A stretch of DNA of 64,000 nucleotides from Pseudalgibacter alginicilyticus (GCF_001310225.1 NZ_CP012898.1:3162001-3226000); one strand, 5' to 3'; positions 16,439-27,179 are shown, numbered from the stretch's first letter. Notes: a model not told the origin generated them from the letters alone. Translations and numbers: made by a program.

Positions 16439-17113
16439 ATGGATTACGCAAAGGAATTTGAAAAATTTGCCATAAAAGATCAAGGGATTAGTAGCACATA
16501 TTACAACAAAATTGTGAGTAGTATGTACCCTTCCAATATGACGCCTTATATTATTGAAGAACGTCAATTAAATATATCGCAATTAGACGTGTTTTCTCGT
16601 TTAATGATGGATCGTATTCTTTTTTTAGGTACGGGAATCAACGATAATATTGCAAACATTGTTCAAGCACAATTATTGTTTTTAGAAAGTGTTGATGCAT
16701 CCAAAGACATTCAAATGTATATCAATTCTCCTGGAGGGAGTGTGTATGCAGGCTTAGGTATTTATGATACCATGCAATTTATAAAACCAGATGTAGCTAC
16801 TATTTGTACAGGTATGGCCGCATCCATGGGAGCTGTATTGCTTTGCGCTGGTGCTAAAGGGAAACGTAGTGGGTTGACTCATTCAAGAGTTATGATTCAT
16901 CAACCACTTGGAGGAGCACAAGGACAAGCGAGTGATATTGAAATAACGGCTCGTGAAATTTTAATTTTGAAAGAAGAGCTTTATAAAATTATAAGTAAGC
17001 ATTCAGGGCAAGATTACGACAAAGTTTATGAAGATAGTGATAGAGACTATTGGATGAAAGCTGATAAAGCCAAGGAATATGGTATGATAGACGAGATATT
17101 AGCACGTAATTAA
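16439..17113 (+). CDS. clpP: ATP-dependent Clp protease proteolytic subunit
   Basis: This serine protease forms the 14-mer chamber fed by ClpX. It has 224 residues. The catalytic triad is visible: Ser129 in [11 protein letters not shown], His154 in MIHQPLGG and an Asp near 203 in the DSDRDYWM segment. Other conserved family blocks are [19 protein letters not shown] and [10 protein letters not shown]. The N-terminal extension of about 35 residues before the core is typical for Bacteroidota. clpX follows after 76 bases in the same direction. Confidence 0.97.
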   Translation: MDYAKEFEKFAIKDQGISSTYYNKIVSSMYPSNMTPYIIEERQLNISQLDVFSRLMMDRILFLGTGINDNIANIVQAQLLFLESVDASKDIQMYINSPGGSVYAGLGIYDTMQFIKPDVATICTGMAASMGAVLLCAGAKGKRSGLTHSRVMIHQPLGGAQGQASDIEITAREILILKEELYKIISKHSGQDYDKVYEDSDRDYWMKADKAKEYGMIDEILARN

Positions 17114-17189
17114 ATAAAAATTTGTAACTTTACCCCTTGTTTTTAAGGGATTAAAAAACAAGTCGCACTTACCTAATTTAAAAAGATTA

Positions 17190-18422
17190 ATGGCAAAAGA
17201 AGAATTAGAATGCTCGTTTTGTGGTAGAAAAAAACCTGAGACTAACTTGCTTATTGCAGGCTTAGATGCTCATATATGTGATAGATGTATTGAGCAAGCT
17301 CACGGAATTGTGGTTGAAGAATCTAAACAAACCGATAGTAGTGATTTATCAGCAGAATTAAAACTTCGCAAACCCCAGCAGATTAAAAATTTTTTAGATG
17401 AATATATTATTGGCCAAGATATTACAAAAAAAGTAATGTCAGTGGCTGTATACAATCATTATAAGCGTTTATTACAGCCTGTTACTAAAGATGAAATTGA
17501 AATTCAGAAGAGTAATATTATTATGGTTGGGCAAACAGGTACAGGTAAGACGTTAGTGGCTAAAACCATAGCAAAAATGCTTAATGTGCCTTTAGCTATT
17601 GTAGATGCAACCGTATTAACTGAGGCAGGTTATGTTGGTGAAGATGTAGAAAGTATCTTAACAAGATTACTACAGGCCGCAGATTATAATTTAGAAAAAG
17701 CCGAAAAAGGTATTGTTTTTATTGATGAGATAGATAAAATAGCTCGTAAAAGTGATAATCCTTCTATAACGCGTGATGTATCTGGGGAAGGTGTGCAACA
17801 GGCTTTATTAAAACTATTAGAAGGTACTGTGGTTAATGTGCCGCCAAAGGGAGGTCGTAAACATCCAGATCAAAAATTCATAGAAGTAAATACTGAAAAT
17901 ATTTTGTTTATTGCTGGTGGTGCTTTTGACGGTATTGAGCGTGTGATTTCTAAGCGTTTAAATATGCAAGCTGTTGGCTACAGCGCGTCTATATCAGATG
18001 AAGTTGTAGATCAAAATAATTTATTACAATATATTATTCCTAAGGACTTAAAAGATTTTGGTTTAATTCCTGAAATTATTGGTAGGTTACCTGTATTAAC
18101 ACATATGGATCCTTTAGACGCTAAAACGTTAAGAGCTATTCTTACAGAGCCTAAAAACGCCATTATCAAACAGTATAAAAAGTTGTTTGCAATGGATGAC
18201 ATAGATTTCACTATTACAGATGGGGCCTTAGATTTTATTGTTGGCAAAGCCATAGAATATAAATTAGGAGCAAGAGGGTTACGTTCATTATGTGAAGAAA
18301 TTTTAACCGATGCTATGTTTGAACTGCCATCATCAGATGAGAGTAAATTAAACGTTACTAAGATTTATGCTGAAGAAAAAATAACAAAAACAACTTTAAA
18401 GAAACTAAAAGCAGTTTCTTAA
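17190..18422 (+). CDS. clpX: ATP-dependent Clp protease ATP-binding subunit ClpX
   Basis: This AAA+ unfoldase delivers substrates to ClpP. It has 410 residues. The N-terminal C4 zinc finger (CSFCGRKK...ICDRC) occupies residues 8-36. Walker A GQTGTGKT is at about 114-121, Walker [10 protein letters not shown] near 180, the pore loop GYVGED near 150 and the arginine-rich sensor regions and C-terminal small domain follow ([14 protein letters not shown]). It is in a unit with clpP and ends at a strong terminator. Confidence 0.98.
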   Translation: MAKEELECSFCGRKKPETNLLIAGLDAHICDRCIEQAHGIVVEESKQTDSSDLSAELKLRKPQQIKNFLDEYIIGQDITKKVMSVAVYNHYKRLLQPVTKDEIEIQKSNIIMVGQTGTGKTLVAKTIAKMLNVPLAIVDATVLTEAGYVGEDVESILTRLLQAADYNLEKAEKGIVFIDEIDKIARKSDNPSITRDVSGEGVQQALLKLLEGTVVNVPPKGGRKHPDQKFIEVNTENILFIAGGAFDGIERVISKRLNMQAVGYSASISDEVVDQNNLLQYIIPKDLKDFGLIPEIIGRLPVLTHMDPLDAKTLRAILTEPKNAIIKQYKKLFAMDDIDFTITDGALDFIVGKAIEYKLGARGLRSLCEEILTDAMFELPSSDESKLNVTKIYAEEKITKTTLKKLKAVS

Positions 18423-18442
18423 AAACGTTTGTTTTCTTAATA

Positions 18443-18473
18443 AAAAAACCACTCTAAAAGAGTGGTTTTTTTG
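18443..18473 (+). terminator. Rho-independent terminator of clpX
   Basis: A 13-bp stem (AAAAAACCACTCT, loop AAA, complement) is followed by a T run. It begins 20 bases after the clpX stop. Confidence 0.9.
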
Positions 18474-18706
18474 TTTATGGATGTTAATTAATAAAGGACA
18501 TTATGAGGATTGTTTTAGGGAACAGTTTGTGTTCTTATTAAAAACTGAGTTAAAAATATGTTTAAATATAAAAGTGTCAAACTTTATTGTTGTCTTTTAG
18601 ATTAAGAGAAACTAATACTCGTTTAAAGGTTTTGTATGGGTGTATTTAATCGTTAACGGTACTAATTTGTATTATATAATATGTTGATAATACAAAAAGA
18701 AACTTA

Positions 18707-20221
18707 TTAAGAATTTAGAACTAATAATTCATCTAAATATTCGCGTGTGTTTGATAGTCTTGGTATTTTATGCTGACCACCTAATTTATTATGTCGTTTT
18801 AGCCAATCGTAAAATAAATTGTGTCTTGCTATATGCAATATAGGTTTGTTCAGAGTTATGTTGTTGTAGCGTTTAGCTTCGTAATCAGAATTTGAAGATT
18901 TTAAAGCAGTATCCATTAGCTCAGTAAAATAATCAATGTCTTTTGGTGGTGTTTTAAACTCTATTAGCCATTCATGCCCACCCTTTTCTTTGTCTTTCAT
19001 GAAAATTGGGGCTGCCGTAAATTCTGCAATTTCGGCCTTGGTGCTTTTACAAGCTTTTTTTAGAGCAGCTTCAGCATTTTCAATAATAAGTTCCTCTCCA
19101 AAAACATTAATATGATGTTTTGTCCTACCAGAAATTTTTATGCGATATGGGTTTAATGAAGTAAATTTAAGTGTGTCTCCAATTTTATAACGCCACAGTC
19201 CCGCATTAGTAGTTATGATAACGGCGTAATTAACATTTAATTTAACCTCACTAAGCGGAATGGCTTTTTCTTCAGGAGTAGCGTATATGTTCATGGGGAT
19301 AAATTCATAAAAAATTCCATAATCCAACATTAAAAGTAATTCACTAGAATTGTTTCTGTCCTGAATAGCAAAAAAGCCTTCCGAAGCATTATAGATTTCA
19401 TAATAATTAAAATCTTTTTTAGGAAGTATTTTTTTATATTGATCTTTATAGGGTGTAAAACTTACGCCACCATGAAAGTAAACTTCAAGATTTGGCCATA
19501 CATCATGTAGGCTTTGCTTTCCTGTGGTTTCTAAAACGTTATTGAGGAGTACCAGCATCCAGGAAGGCACACCAGCTAAGCTTGTTACATTTTCATTGAC
19601 GGTTTCATTTACAATGGCTTGCATTTTATGTTCCCAGTCGCTCATTAAAGATACTCTGTTGCTAGGAGTGCTACTAAATTCAGCCCAAAACGGCATATTG
19701 TCAATTAAAATGGCAGATAAATCACCAAAGATGGTTCCATTTTCTTTATACAGTTCTTTACTGCCTCCCAAGCGTAAACTTTTTCCTGTAAATAATTGAG
19801 AGTCTTCATTGTTGTTAAGGTACATACAAAGCAAATCTTTTCCTGCAGCATAATGGCAGTCTTCTAAAGATTCAGAACTTACAGGAATGAATTTGCTTTT
19901 AGCTCTAGTAGTTCCACTAGATTTTGCGAACCATTTTATAGGGGTAGGCCAAAAAATATTGGTTTCACCTCTTCTAGCGCGTTCAATATCATCTTGCCAA
20001 CCATCATAATTTTTTATAGGTATACGTTCAGCAAAAGTCTTATAATTTTTTATGCTACTAAAATCGTATTGTTTGCCAATTTCGGTGTCTTTGGCAATAG
20101 CCAAAAGGTTTTGAAGCAACTCATTTTGTACTTCATTAGGGTATTTTAAAAACAAATCTATCTGATGAAATCGTTTTTTTAAGAACCAAGAAGCAATCGA
20201 ATTTACTATAGGTATTGGCAT
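18707..20221 (-). CDS. GH3 auxin-responsive-promoter family protein (acyl-adenylating enzyme-like)
   Basis: This 504-residue cytoplasmic protein of the GH3/ANL superfamily is related to plant enzymes that adenylate carboxylates and conjugate them to amino acids. Visible ANL-type segments are KSSGTTRAKSKFIPVS (phosphate-binding loop), the central YNASEGFFAIQD motif and the WRYKIGDTLKFTSLNPYRIKISGR hinge region. Bacterial substrates are mostly unknown, so only the enzyme class can be given. It is a single minus-strand gene divergent from the DUF2797 gene. Confidence 0.92.
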   Translation of the reverse strand: MPIPIVNSIASWFLKKRFHQIDLFLKYPNEVQNELLQNLLAIAKDTEIGKQYDFSSIKNYKTFAERIPIKNYDGWQDDIERARRGETNIFWPTPIKWFAKSSGTTRAKSKFIPVSSESLEDCHYAAGKDLLCMYLNNNEDSQLFTGKSLRLGGSKELYKENGTIFGDLSAILIDNMPFWAEFSSTPSNRVSLMSDWEHKMQAIVNETVNENVTSLAGVPSWMLVLLNNVLETTGKQSLHDVWPNLEVYFHGGVSFTPYKDQYKKILPKKDFNYYEIYNASEGFFAIQDRNNSSELLLMLDYGIFYEFIPMNIYATPEEKAIPLSEVKLNVNYAVIITTNAGLWRYKIGDTLKFTSLNPYRIKISGRTKHHINVFGEELIIENAEAALKKACKSTKAEIAEFTAAPIFMKDKEKGGHEWLIEFKTPPKDIDYFTELMDTALKSSNSDYEAKRYNNITLNKPILHIARHNLFYDWLKRHNKLGGQHKIPRLSNTREYLDELLVLNS

Positions 20222-20264
20222 ATTTATTTTTATCTTTAAGTCTTTAAAAATAATACTTTTTTTT

Positions 20265-21056
20265 ATGACCTACCAAGGTGTTTTAACAAAAATGGAAACT
20301 GAATTTACAAGCCCAATTCAATATTATTTGGTGTTTGAAAATGACTTTTTAAATATGAACCAGTTATTAAATAAAAACATCAGTATTCAATTTGTTAAAT
20401 ACCAATGTTTAAATTGTGGTTTAGATAAGTCTATTTACAGGCAAGGGTTCTGTAAAAGTTGTTTTTTTGATATTCCTCAAGCAGCAGATTGGATTATGCG
20501 CCCTGAACTAAGCACTGCACATTTAGAAATGGAAGATCGAGATTTGGAATATGAAAAAAAAGTACAATTGCAGCCACATATTGTGTATTTGGCAAATTCC
20601 AGCGATGTAAAAGTGGGTGTAACAAGAAAAAGTCAAGTGCCAACTCGTTGGATTGATCAAGGGGCTCATGAGGCTATAGAAATAGTAGAAGTTCCAAATA
20701 GATATTTAGCAGGGATTACTGAGGTGGCTTTAAAAGATTTTGTTGCTGATAAGACCAATTGGAGAAGCATGCTTAAAAATGATATTAAAGATGAAAATTT
20801 AGTAGCATGGAGAGATAGGTTAAAGCAATATATTCCAAATGAAGCTATAGATTATTATATAGAAAATAATACGGAAACCAATATTGAGTTTCCTGTATAT
20901 AAGTATCCAGAAAAACCTAAGAGTTTAAATCTTTTAAAGCAGCAACAATTCTCCGGAAAACTGGTTGGGATAAAAGGTCAGTATCTCATTTTTGAGGACA
21001 ATACTGTTTTTAATATTAGAAGCAATGAAGGTCTAGTGGTTAACATTTTAGTATAA
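20265..21056 (+). CDS. DUF2797 domain protein
   Basis: This 263-residue cytoplasmic protein belongs to the DUF2797 family. Two CxxC pairs (QCLNCG and GFCKSC, residues about 46-70) suggest a zinc-binding site. They are followed by a segment starting VYLANSSDVKVGVTRK that resembles a GIY-YIG-like core. The C-terminal 50 residues form a beta-rich tail. The function is not established. It diverges from the GH3 gene across 43 bases and ends at a terminator shared with rpsU. Confidence 0.85.
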   Translation: MTYQGVLTKMETEFTSPIQYYLVFENDFLNMNQLLNKNISIQFVKYQCLNCGLDKSIYRQGFCKSCFFDIPQAADWIMRPELSTAHLEMEDRDLEYEKKVQLQPHIVYLANSSDVKVGVTRKSQVPTRWIDQGAHEAIEIVEVPNRYLAGITEVALKDFVADKTNWRSMLKNDIKDENLVAWRDRLKQYIPNEAIDYYIENNTETNIEFPVYKYPEKPKSLNLLKQQQFSGKLVGIKGQYLIFEDNTVFNIRSNEGLVVNILV

Positions 21057-21060
21057 AAAA

Positions 21061-21103
21061 ACATCCTATTTACATTTTAATTGCAAATGGGATGTTTTTT
21101 TTT
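21061..21103. terminator. Bidirectional terminator between DUF2797 gene and rpsU
   Basis: The stem ACATCCTATTT (21061-21071) pairs with AAATGGGATGT (21085-21095), with one G-U pair, flanked by an A run on the left and T8 on the right. Convergent genes end on either side. Confidence 0.8.
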
Positions 21104-21122
21104 TATAATAGCTGTTTAACAG

Positions 21123-21317
21123 TTATATTTCCTCTTGGTCTCTTAAGTTTTGAATATATGCTGCCTTTTGAACTTCTCGACGTCTTTTTACAGATGGTTT
21201 TGTGAAAAATTGCCCATCTCTTAAGTTTTGCATTACTTTAATATTTCTGTGTTTTCTTTTGTAGCGTTTTAAGGCGCGTTCTATATTTTCGCCATCCTTA
21301 ACAATAATTTTTAGCAT
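21123..21317 (-). CDS. rpsU: 30S ribosomal protein bS21
   Basis: This small-subunit ribosomal protein of 64 residues is strongly basic. It has the hallmark VKDGENIERALKRYKRKHRN start and the RRREVQKA helix. It lies 33 bases downstream of rpoD on the same strand, the usual Bacteroidota arrangement. The leader before the ATG is AT-only (AATATAAATTAAAAATCACAT) with no Shine-Dalgarno sequence. That is worth noting because bS21 is linked to control of anti-Shine-Dalgarno access in flavobacteria. Confidence 0.97.
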   Translation of the reverse strand: MLKIIVKDGENIERALKRYKRKHRNIKVMQNLRDGQFFTKPSVKRRREVQKAAYIQNLRDQEEI

Positions 21318-21350
21318 ATGTGATTTTTAATTTATATTATGTACAAAGGA

Positions 21351-22214
21351 TTATCCTAAATACGTTTTTAGTACTTTACTTTTTGAGGTGTGTCTTAATC
21401 GTCTGATGGCTTTTTCTTTAATTTGTCTTACACGTTCACGTGTTAAACCAAAAGCATCTCCTATTTCTTCAAGGCTCATAGGTTGTTTTTTACTGATGCC
21501 ATAATAATGACGAATAACTTCTGCTTCCTTTTCAGAAAGCGTATTTAAGGCACGGTTTACTTCCATGTTTAATGAGTTTTTTATCAAATCTGAATCTGGT
21601 CTAGGAGATTCGTCAGAATTAATAACATCATATAAATTAGATGTTTCACCTTCTTTAAAAGGTGCATCCATAGATATATGCCTACCCGAAATTTTTAAAG
21701 ATTGCTTAACGTTGCTAACTGTAAGATCTAAATTATTGGCAATTTCTTGGGCACTAGGTGCTCTTTCATGTGTTTGCTCTAAAAAGGAATAAGCCTTATT
21801 TATTTTATTAATAGAGCCAATTTTGTTCAAAGGTAATCTAACTATTCGAGATTGTTCTGCTAAAGCTTGAAGAATTGCTTGTCTAATCCACCAAACAGCA
21901 TAAGAAATAAATTTAAAACCTCTAGTTTCATCAAAGCGTTTTGCTGCTTTAACCAAGCCAGCATTGCCTTCATTGATTAAGTCAGGTAATGTTAATCCTT
22001 GATTTTGATATTGTTTTGAAACAGAAACTACAAAACGTAAATTAGAAGTTGTGAGGGTATCCAATGCTTTTTGATCGCCTTTGTGTATGCGTTGTGCCAG
22101 TTCTACCTCTTCTTCGGCGGTAATTAATGGGATTTTACTAATGTCTTGAAGGTATTTATCTAAGGATTTGGATTCTCGGTTGGTAACTTGTTTTGTGATT
22201 TTTAATTGCCTCAT
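21351..22214 (-). CDS. rpoD: Primary RNA polymerase sigma factor (RpoD/SigA family)
   Basis: This housekeeping sigma factor of Bacteroidota has 287 residues and lacks region 1.1 and the long non-conserved region of proteobacterial sigma-70. Regions are clear: 1.2 ([23 protein letters not shown]), 2 ([37 protein letters not shown]), 3 ([13 protein letters not shown]) and 4.2 ([28 protein letters not shown]). It should recognise the TTG/TANNTTTG promoters seen elsewhere in this window. Probably co-transcribed with rpsU. Confidence 0.95.
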   Translation of the reverse strand: MRQLKITKQVTNRESKSLDKYLQDISKIPLITAEEEVELAQRIHKGDQKALDTLTTSNLRFVVSVSKQYQNQGLTLPDLINEGNAGLVKAAKRFDETRGFKFISYAVWWIRQAILQALAEQSRIVRLPLNKIGSINKINKAYSFLEQTHERAPSAQEIANNLDLTVSNVKQSLKISGRHISMDAPFKEGETSNLYDVINSDESPRPDSDLIKNSLNMEVNRALNTLSEKEAEVIRHYYGISKKQPMSLEEIGDAFGLTRERVRQIKEKAIRRLRHTSKSKVLKTYLG

Positions 22215-22547
22215 GTATTATTTTTAAAAGTTTAAATGTTCACCAAATAATAATATAACTTTTTTATTGCAAAAACCTAATAAAATGATGTTTTTGTTTG
22301 AAAAAATACAAAAATTGGACTGAAAATGAATTTTTTATATTTTTTTGAAGTTATAATTTATTGTAGACATAGCATGTAGCCTTTTTTTGAGTAGATTAGA
22401 TTTTTGGCTTATTAATTGGAGCTACAATTTGTAAAATAAACTACTAACTTCATTTTAGAAAAGCTAATGTTTCTTAAGATACAACTTGATCTTAACAAAG
22501 GTGAAAACACCTGAACACAATTATGTTATAAAGTAAACTAATTTAGG
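22215..22547. other. Gene-free stretch between rpoD and a plus-strand gene
   Basis: This 333-base AT-rich gap must hold the rpoD promoter and that of the divergent gene at 22548. The only structure I see is a short hairpin, AGGTG-AAAA-CACCT, at 22499-22512, which lies 36 bases before the downstream ATG. No ORF or RNA gene is evident. Confidence 0.4.
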
Positions 22548-23582
22548 ATGTCAGTATATAAAGAAGAAAATCAAAAATCAATCTTATTTTTATTTTTTAC
22601 AATATTTATATTACAAATGGATGTTGGCTTTTCTCAAAATCAAGTTACAGGACAAGTTTTTAGAGCTAAAGACTCTATTCCAATTTACAATGCATCAGTG
22701 TACTTTGATGGAACAAGTTTAGGGGTTACTACCAATGAAGAAGGATATTTTAAAATTTCATTTGAAAAGAATAATTCCCCTTTAATAATAAGTATAATAG
22801 GGTATGAACCTATTATAATTCATTCTCAAACTATTCAAACTAATAAAATATTACCTAATATTTATTTGCCTGAAAAATTAGAGGAATTAAATACTGTTTA
22901 TATAGAAACAGACACGTGGAGTAGATTGAAAAAAATAAAGATGTTTAAACGAGAATTTTTGGGGAGAGGTAAAGCAGCTAGATTATGTAGAATAATTAAT
23001 GAGGATTCAATTAAGTTAAGGTATATTTCTTCATCAAAGACATTAATAGCAACCTCTAATGTGCCTTTAATTGTTGAAAATAAGTATTTAGGTTATCTTT
23101 TAGAATACAACTTGAGAGATTTTCAAGTAAAGTTTAAAATGAACAATAATGTATCATCCATACCAATATCTATTAACTATCATGGATTTGTTTTTTTTAA
23201 AAGGTTAGAAAATAATTCTTCAATAAAAATTTCAAGAAACAGAAAGAAAAGTTACTTAGGATCTACCCTTCATTTTATGAGAGCTCTATACTCAAAAAAT
23301 CTTGATGAAAATGACTTTAAAATTTATTATCAGTGGGTTGAGGTTCCTGCATATAAATATTTTAAGATAACAGATTTTGAAAACAAAAAACATATAAAAC
23401 CGCTTGTTAATAAACTTGTAATTAGATATAAAGTCTACAACCAATCTGTAATGGTATTAAAAGACGAATTTACTATTGATTATTCAGGGCATCATGCCCC
23501 GCCTGAGTCAATTATTTTAAATGGTGAAATGTCTAAAAAACGCATTTCAGAACTGTTACCTTTAGGTTATAATCTACAATAG
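22548..23582 (+). CDS. Carboxypeptidase-like regulatory domain protein, exported
   Basis: This 344-residue protein has an N-terminal signal segment (about residues 11-31, ending GFSQ). It is followed by a CarboxypepD_reg-like beta-sandwich (VTGQVFRAKDSIPIYNASVYFDGTSLGVTTNEEGYF...), about residues 34-110. This domain is common at the start of TonB-dependent receptors, but there is no barrel here. The remaining 230 residues have no recognised domain. It is most likely periplasmic or surface-associated. The neighbours give no functional clue. Confidence 0.8.
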   Translation: MSVYKEENQKSILFLFFTIFILQMDVGFSQNQVTGQVFRAKDSIPIYNASVYFDGTSLGVTTNEEGYFKISFEKNNSPLIISIIGYEPIIIHSQTIQTNKILPNIYLPEKLEELNTVYIETDTWSRLKKIKMFKREFLGRGKAARLCRIINEDSIKLRYISSSKTLIATSNVPLIVENKYLGYLLEYNLRDFQVKFKMNNNVSSIPISINYHGFVFFKRLENNSSIKISRNRKKSYLGSTLHFMRALYSKNLDENDFKIYYQWVEVPAYKYFKITDFENKKHIKPLVNKLVIRYKVYNQSVMVLKDEFTIDYSGHHAPPESIILNGEMSKKRISELLPLGYNLQ

Positions 23583-23627
23583 TATTTAGAAACTTTTTAA
23601 TATAGGAATAACGGCTGTCTGTAAATG

Positions 23628-26315
23628 TTAATTAACTGTATCTTTTTTGTTTTTATTTAATAATCCGCCCAGAACATTTTTTACAGTATTTTGTGTTGTA
23701 TTGGTTTTGGTTGAGGTTTCAGTGCTTGTTGTATCTGTTTTAGTTTTGCTACCAGACAAAAGACCTTCCAAGACATTTTTAACCGCATTATTTTGCTCTT
23801 GTTTTAAAGAGTCTGTTTTGGTTTGATTACTACCAATCATATTACCAATAAGATTAGATACTTTGTCTTTGCCTTCATTCAGGAGCTTTTGTTTTTCAAT
23901 TTCAATAAGTTGCTTGGTTAAGTTTGAAACGCCACTTGTTAAGTCGGTTTTAACGGATGGATTTGTAAAACTACCTCCAATATTAGCTGTTACAGGAATG
24001 GTAATCTGGTTAACTTCATTATCGTTTATTTTTCCAATTAATCTGTTTACATCACTTCCTAAATATTTGGCAGGTACATTAAAAACGGCACTGTAATCCA
24101 TGGTTTGATCAAAGCTGTGTGCTCCTGAAATGGTAATGCCAATGTCTTGATATTTTAAATCAAAAGGCGTTACACTAACCTTACCGTTGGCAAATTCAAG
24201 TTTGGTTTTTAAGTCTTTTAAATCTAATTTGCTAAAATCTATAAAGTTTAATGTGCCTTCTAATTTGTTCATTAGCTCACTTTGGTTGTCACCAATTCGG
24301 GTTGCTAATAATTCTGCCAAGGCATTGCCTGAAATTGTGTTCAAATTAGGAGCGAATTCTTCGTCTAAATCTCCAGATAAATTGATGTTCGTGTTTATTT
24401 TTCCTTGAATAATATTGGCAATTGGAGCAAGGCTTTGTAGTAGTTCTAAATCTTTAAACGATTTAGCAATATCAAATCCATCTGCGCTTAAACTCATGTT
24501 AAAAGTTGGTGTTTCTCCTTTTGTAGATACGTCACCGGCAATAGACAGGGCTCCATCAAAAATACTGGATTTCATATTTTGTAGTGTGGCTTGCTGGTCT
24601 TTTATCAATAGAGTACCTGAAACATCGCTTAAATTCAAATTGTCATAAACTACTGTTTTTGCATTCACATTAATGGTGCAATCTAAAAAAGCGGGTATTT
24701 TTAAAGATTCAGAACTTGTTGCAGTCGTATTGTCTGCAGTTTGTACTTCATCTTCAGACATAAAATCATTTATTTTAAATAGGTTTGAATTTAGTGTGAA
24801 ATGGCCTTGTAAAGTACCATCATTTAATAAAAATCCGAGTAAATTATTAATAGTTCCCGTACCAGATAAATCACTTTCGCCTGTTTTAGCTTTAAAGTTA
24901 CTTAAGGAAACTGTTGTAGGGTTAAAAGCCATAACGGTCTCTGAAATTTGTATTGGATTAGCAAAGGTTTCAGATGAGTAAGCAAAATCTGAAATACTAG
25001 CAGAGCCACTACTTTTAATACGTTCATAGGCATTGGTTTCAATGGCCTTCATATCAAAATTAGCATTTAATTTGGCTTTTAAAATACCTGTTAAGTCATT
25101 TTCTAACTCAATTGGATAGGCTTTATTGATATTTCCTAAATTTAAAACCCCATCAATATTGGCACTTACAAACATATTTTCGGTAAGGTTTTTTAAAGCA
25201 ATAGATGATTTAAAAACATCTTGATCAATTTTAAAGTTTAGGGTGTTTATGTTAACATAGGTGTCTTTCATAAATCCTGTTTCATTTTTAATTTCAGTAT
25301 CAATAACAATATTTTCTATACCTTTTGGTAAATCTGGATATCTAAAAGAGGCGTTATTTGATTGGAAACTAATGTTTAAAGTAGGAATGGTTTCTTCAGT
25401 AAGTATGCCTTTTACAATGCCTTTAATTTTAAAATCACCAGTGGTTTCAACATTTTCAATATCTTTAGAATAGGCTTTTGGGATAACAGCCAAGAAACTT
25501 TTAAATGAAGATTCAGGATTTTCAAAGCTAATATCTATGTCTTGTCCATTTTCAAGTAGCTGTACGTAACCTTGAAACTCGATAGGTAACTCATTTATCA
25601 GTGCTTTGTTTTCTTTAAAGGTATACTTGCTATTTACTAAATCCAATCCAATTTTAGCATCTAATTTTATAGGGTTGCTGTTTAAATAGTTAGTATTGTC
25701 AAAAATAAAACTAACATTGGCCTCACTTTTGGTGTCTAATTCAGAAATTTCTGTAGAAAAAGCACCTTTGCCTTCATGATTAAATTCGGTAATATGAATG
25801 GCCATTTTTGAAATTTCATCTACATAGGTCACTGCACTATTACTTATTTTATAATCTTCAATATCAAAAGCAAAACTACCATCACTTTCAGAAGTTGTTT
25901 CAGTTTCATTGTCTTTGGTAATATCATAATTGTTATTTCCCAAAGCATCCGTTTTTAAAGTCAGTAAGGCTTCGTCTAAATAAATACTATTAATAACAAT
26001 TGGGCCTTCACTGGCTGCTTTGAATAATTCTTTGATAGACATGGTAAACGAAATGTTTTTAGCGCTTATAAACGTTTCGTCTTTAAAAGGTTCAAAATTG
26101 GTAATGACCAAATTATTTACACCTACATATGCCTGAGGAAAACTGCGAATAAAGCTTAAACTTACATCGCTAAATTCTACTTGAGCATTTAGATTTTCAT
26201 TTATGAAACGCTTAACCATATCTTGTATTTGCCCATGAAATGCGAAAGGAATACCAATTAACAATACAAGGATTGTGAGTAGAGTGATGCCTGAGATTTT
26301 TAAAATTTTTTTCAA
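23628..26315 (-). CDS. AsmA family protein
   Basis: This 895-residue envelope protein has one N-terminal membrane helix (ISGITLLTILVLLIGIPFAF), followed by the AsmA N-terminal pattern (INENLNAQVEFSDVSLSFIRSFPQAYVGVNNLVI). A long beta-rich body and a C-terminal AsmA-like module follow (about 600-800). The last 90 residues are low-complexity Lys/Thr/Asn with repeated V(L/I)xGLLxxxxK segments. AsmA-like proteins are bridge-type lipid-transport or outer-membrane homeostasis factors. The start is a TTG at 26315; no ATG fits the signal-anchor. Confidence 0.88.
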   Translation of the reverse strand: MKKILKISGITLLTILVLLIGIPFAFHGQIQDMVKRFINENLNAQVEFSDVSLSFIRSFPQAYVGVNNLVITNFEPFKDETFISAKNISFTMSIKELFKAASEGPIVINSIYLDEALLTLKTDALGNNNYDITKDNETETTSESDGSFAFDIEDYKISNSAVTYVDEISKMAIHITEFNHEGKGAFSTEISELDTKSEANVSFIFDNTNYLNSNPIKLDAKIGLDLVNSKYTFKENKALINELPIEFQGYVQLLENGQDIDISFENPESSFKSFLAVIPKAYSKDIENVETTGDFKIKGIVKGILTEETIPTLNISFQSNNASFRYPDLPKGIENIVIDTEIKNETGFMKDTYVNINTLNFKIDQDVFKSSIALKNLTENMFVSANIDGVLNLGNINKAYPIELENDLTGILKAKLNANFDMKAIETNAYERIKSSGSASISDFAYSSETFANPIQISETVMAFNPTTVSLSNFKAKTGESDLSGTGTINNLLGFLLNDGTLQGHFTLNSNLFKINDFMSEDEVQTADNTTATSSESLKIPAFLDCTINVNAKTVVYDNLNLSDVSGTLLIKDQQATLQNMKSSIFDGALSIAGDVSTKGETPTFNMSLSADGFDIAKSFKDLELLQSLAPIANIIQGKINTNINLSGDLDEEFAPNLNTISGNALAELLATRIGDNQSELMNKLEGTLNFIDFSKLDLKDLKTKLEFANGKVSVTPFDLKYQDIGITISGAHSFDQTMDYSAVFNVPAKYLGSDVNRLIGKINDNEVNQITIPVTANIGGSFTNPSVKTDLTSGVSNLTKQLIEIEKQKLLNEGKDKVSNLIGNMIGSNQTKTDSLKQEQNNAVKNVLEGLLSGSKTKTDTTSTETSTKTNTTQNTVKNVLGGLLNKNKKDTVN

Positions 26316-26402
26316 GATGTAGAATTTAGGTTATTTGTAATACAAATATATACGCAAAAATGATGGTAAAAGACTGAAAACAGTGAATTTATTGTTAAAA
26401 AG

Positions 26403-27107
26403 TTAAAGTAAATCAATTTCATCGTTTACTTTTAGCTTGAAACGTTTTCTAAATAAATAAACACCTAAGTAAAGAAAAGGTGTATCCAATATAGCGATGA
26501 TCAGTTTAAAAAGAAACCCACTTATCAATAAACCATTAAAGTTTGTCCAATCAATAATATCAAACGAACACAATAAAAACACAATGGTAAAGGTGTCTAT
26601 AAATTGCGAAAACCATGTTGAGAAATTATTCCGAAACCATAGGTGTTTGCCTTTAGTAAGCCGTTTCCAAAAATGATAAATTTGAATATCCACAAACTGT
26701 GCAAATAAATAGGTGAGCATGCTAGCAAAAACAGCAATAGCAGAATTTCCAAAAACATGATCAAAAGTATGGTCCTGTACATGAGACCACGATGTGGCAG
26801 GCACACTACTAGATACATATACAATCAAAAGTGAAAAAAAGGAAGCAAAAATACCAGTCACTACTACATCATTAGCACGTTTTTTTCCATAAATTTCACT
26901 AATTAAGTCGGTTATTAAAAAAGTAATTGGGTAAGGTAAAATTCCAACTGAAATTTCAAAAAGTTTGATTCCAAAAATCTCAAAATTCATTGGGTACCAA
27001 TAGAAAAATTTTTGAAAAATTAAGTTAGAAACTACCAAAGAGGTAATAAACAAAGCTCCTAAAAGGATGTAGATACGTTGGGCAGCTAATTTATCTTTTA
27101 AACTCAT
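26403..27107 (-). CDS. Queuosine precursor transporter (YhhQ/VUT family)
   Basis: This inner-membrane protein of 234 residues has six hydrophobic helices. It carries the family motifs FPITFLITDLISEIYGKKRANDVV-like (here PYPITFLITDLISEIYGKKR) and QFVDIQIYHFWKRLTKGKHLWFRNNFSTWFSQFIDT. YhhQ-type proteins take up the queuosine precursors preQ0/preQ1 for tRNA modification. Biosynthetic queuosine genes are not nearby. It is divergent from the folK-dNK gene. Confidence 0.93.
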   Translation of the reverse strand: MSLKDKLAAQRIYILLGALFITSLVVSNLIFQKFFYWYPMNFEIFGIKLFEISVGILPYPITFLITDLISEIYGKKRANDVVVTGIFASFFSLLIVYVSSSVPATSWSHVQDHTFDHVFGNSAIAVFASMLTYLFAQFVDIQIYHFWKRLTKGKHLWFRNNFSTWFSQFIDTFTIVFLLCSFDIIDWTNFNGLLISGFLFKLIIAILDTPFLYLGVYLFRKRFKLKVNDEIDLL

Positions 27108-27179
27108 TTGTAATTGTGAATAAATACGCCTTGTAAATATAAAGTATTAAAAATTGTTTTAGTTATTTTGCCAATATTT

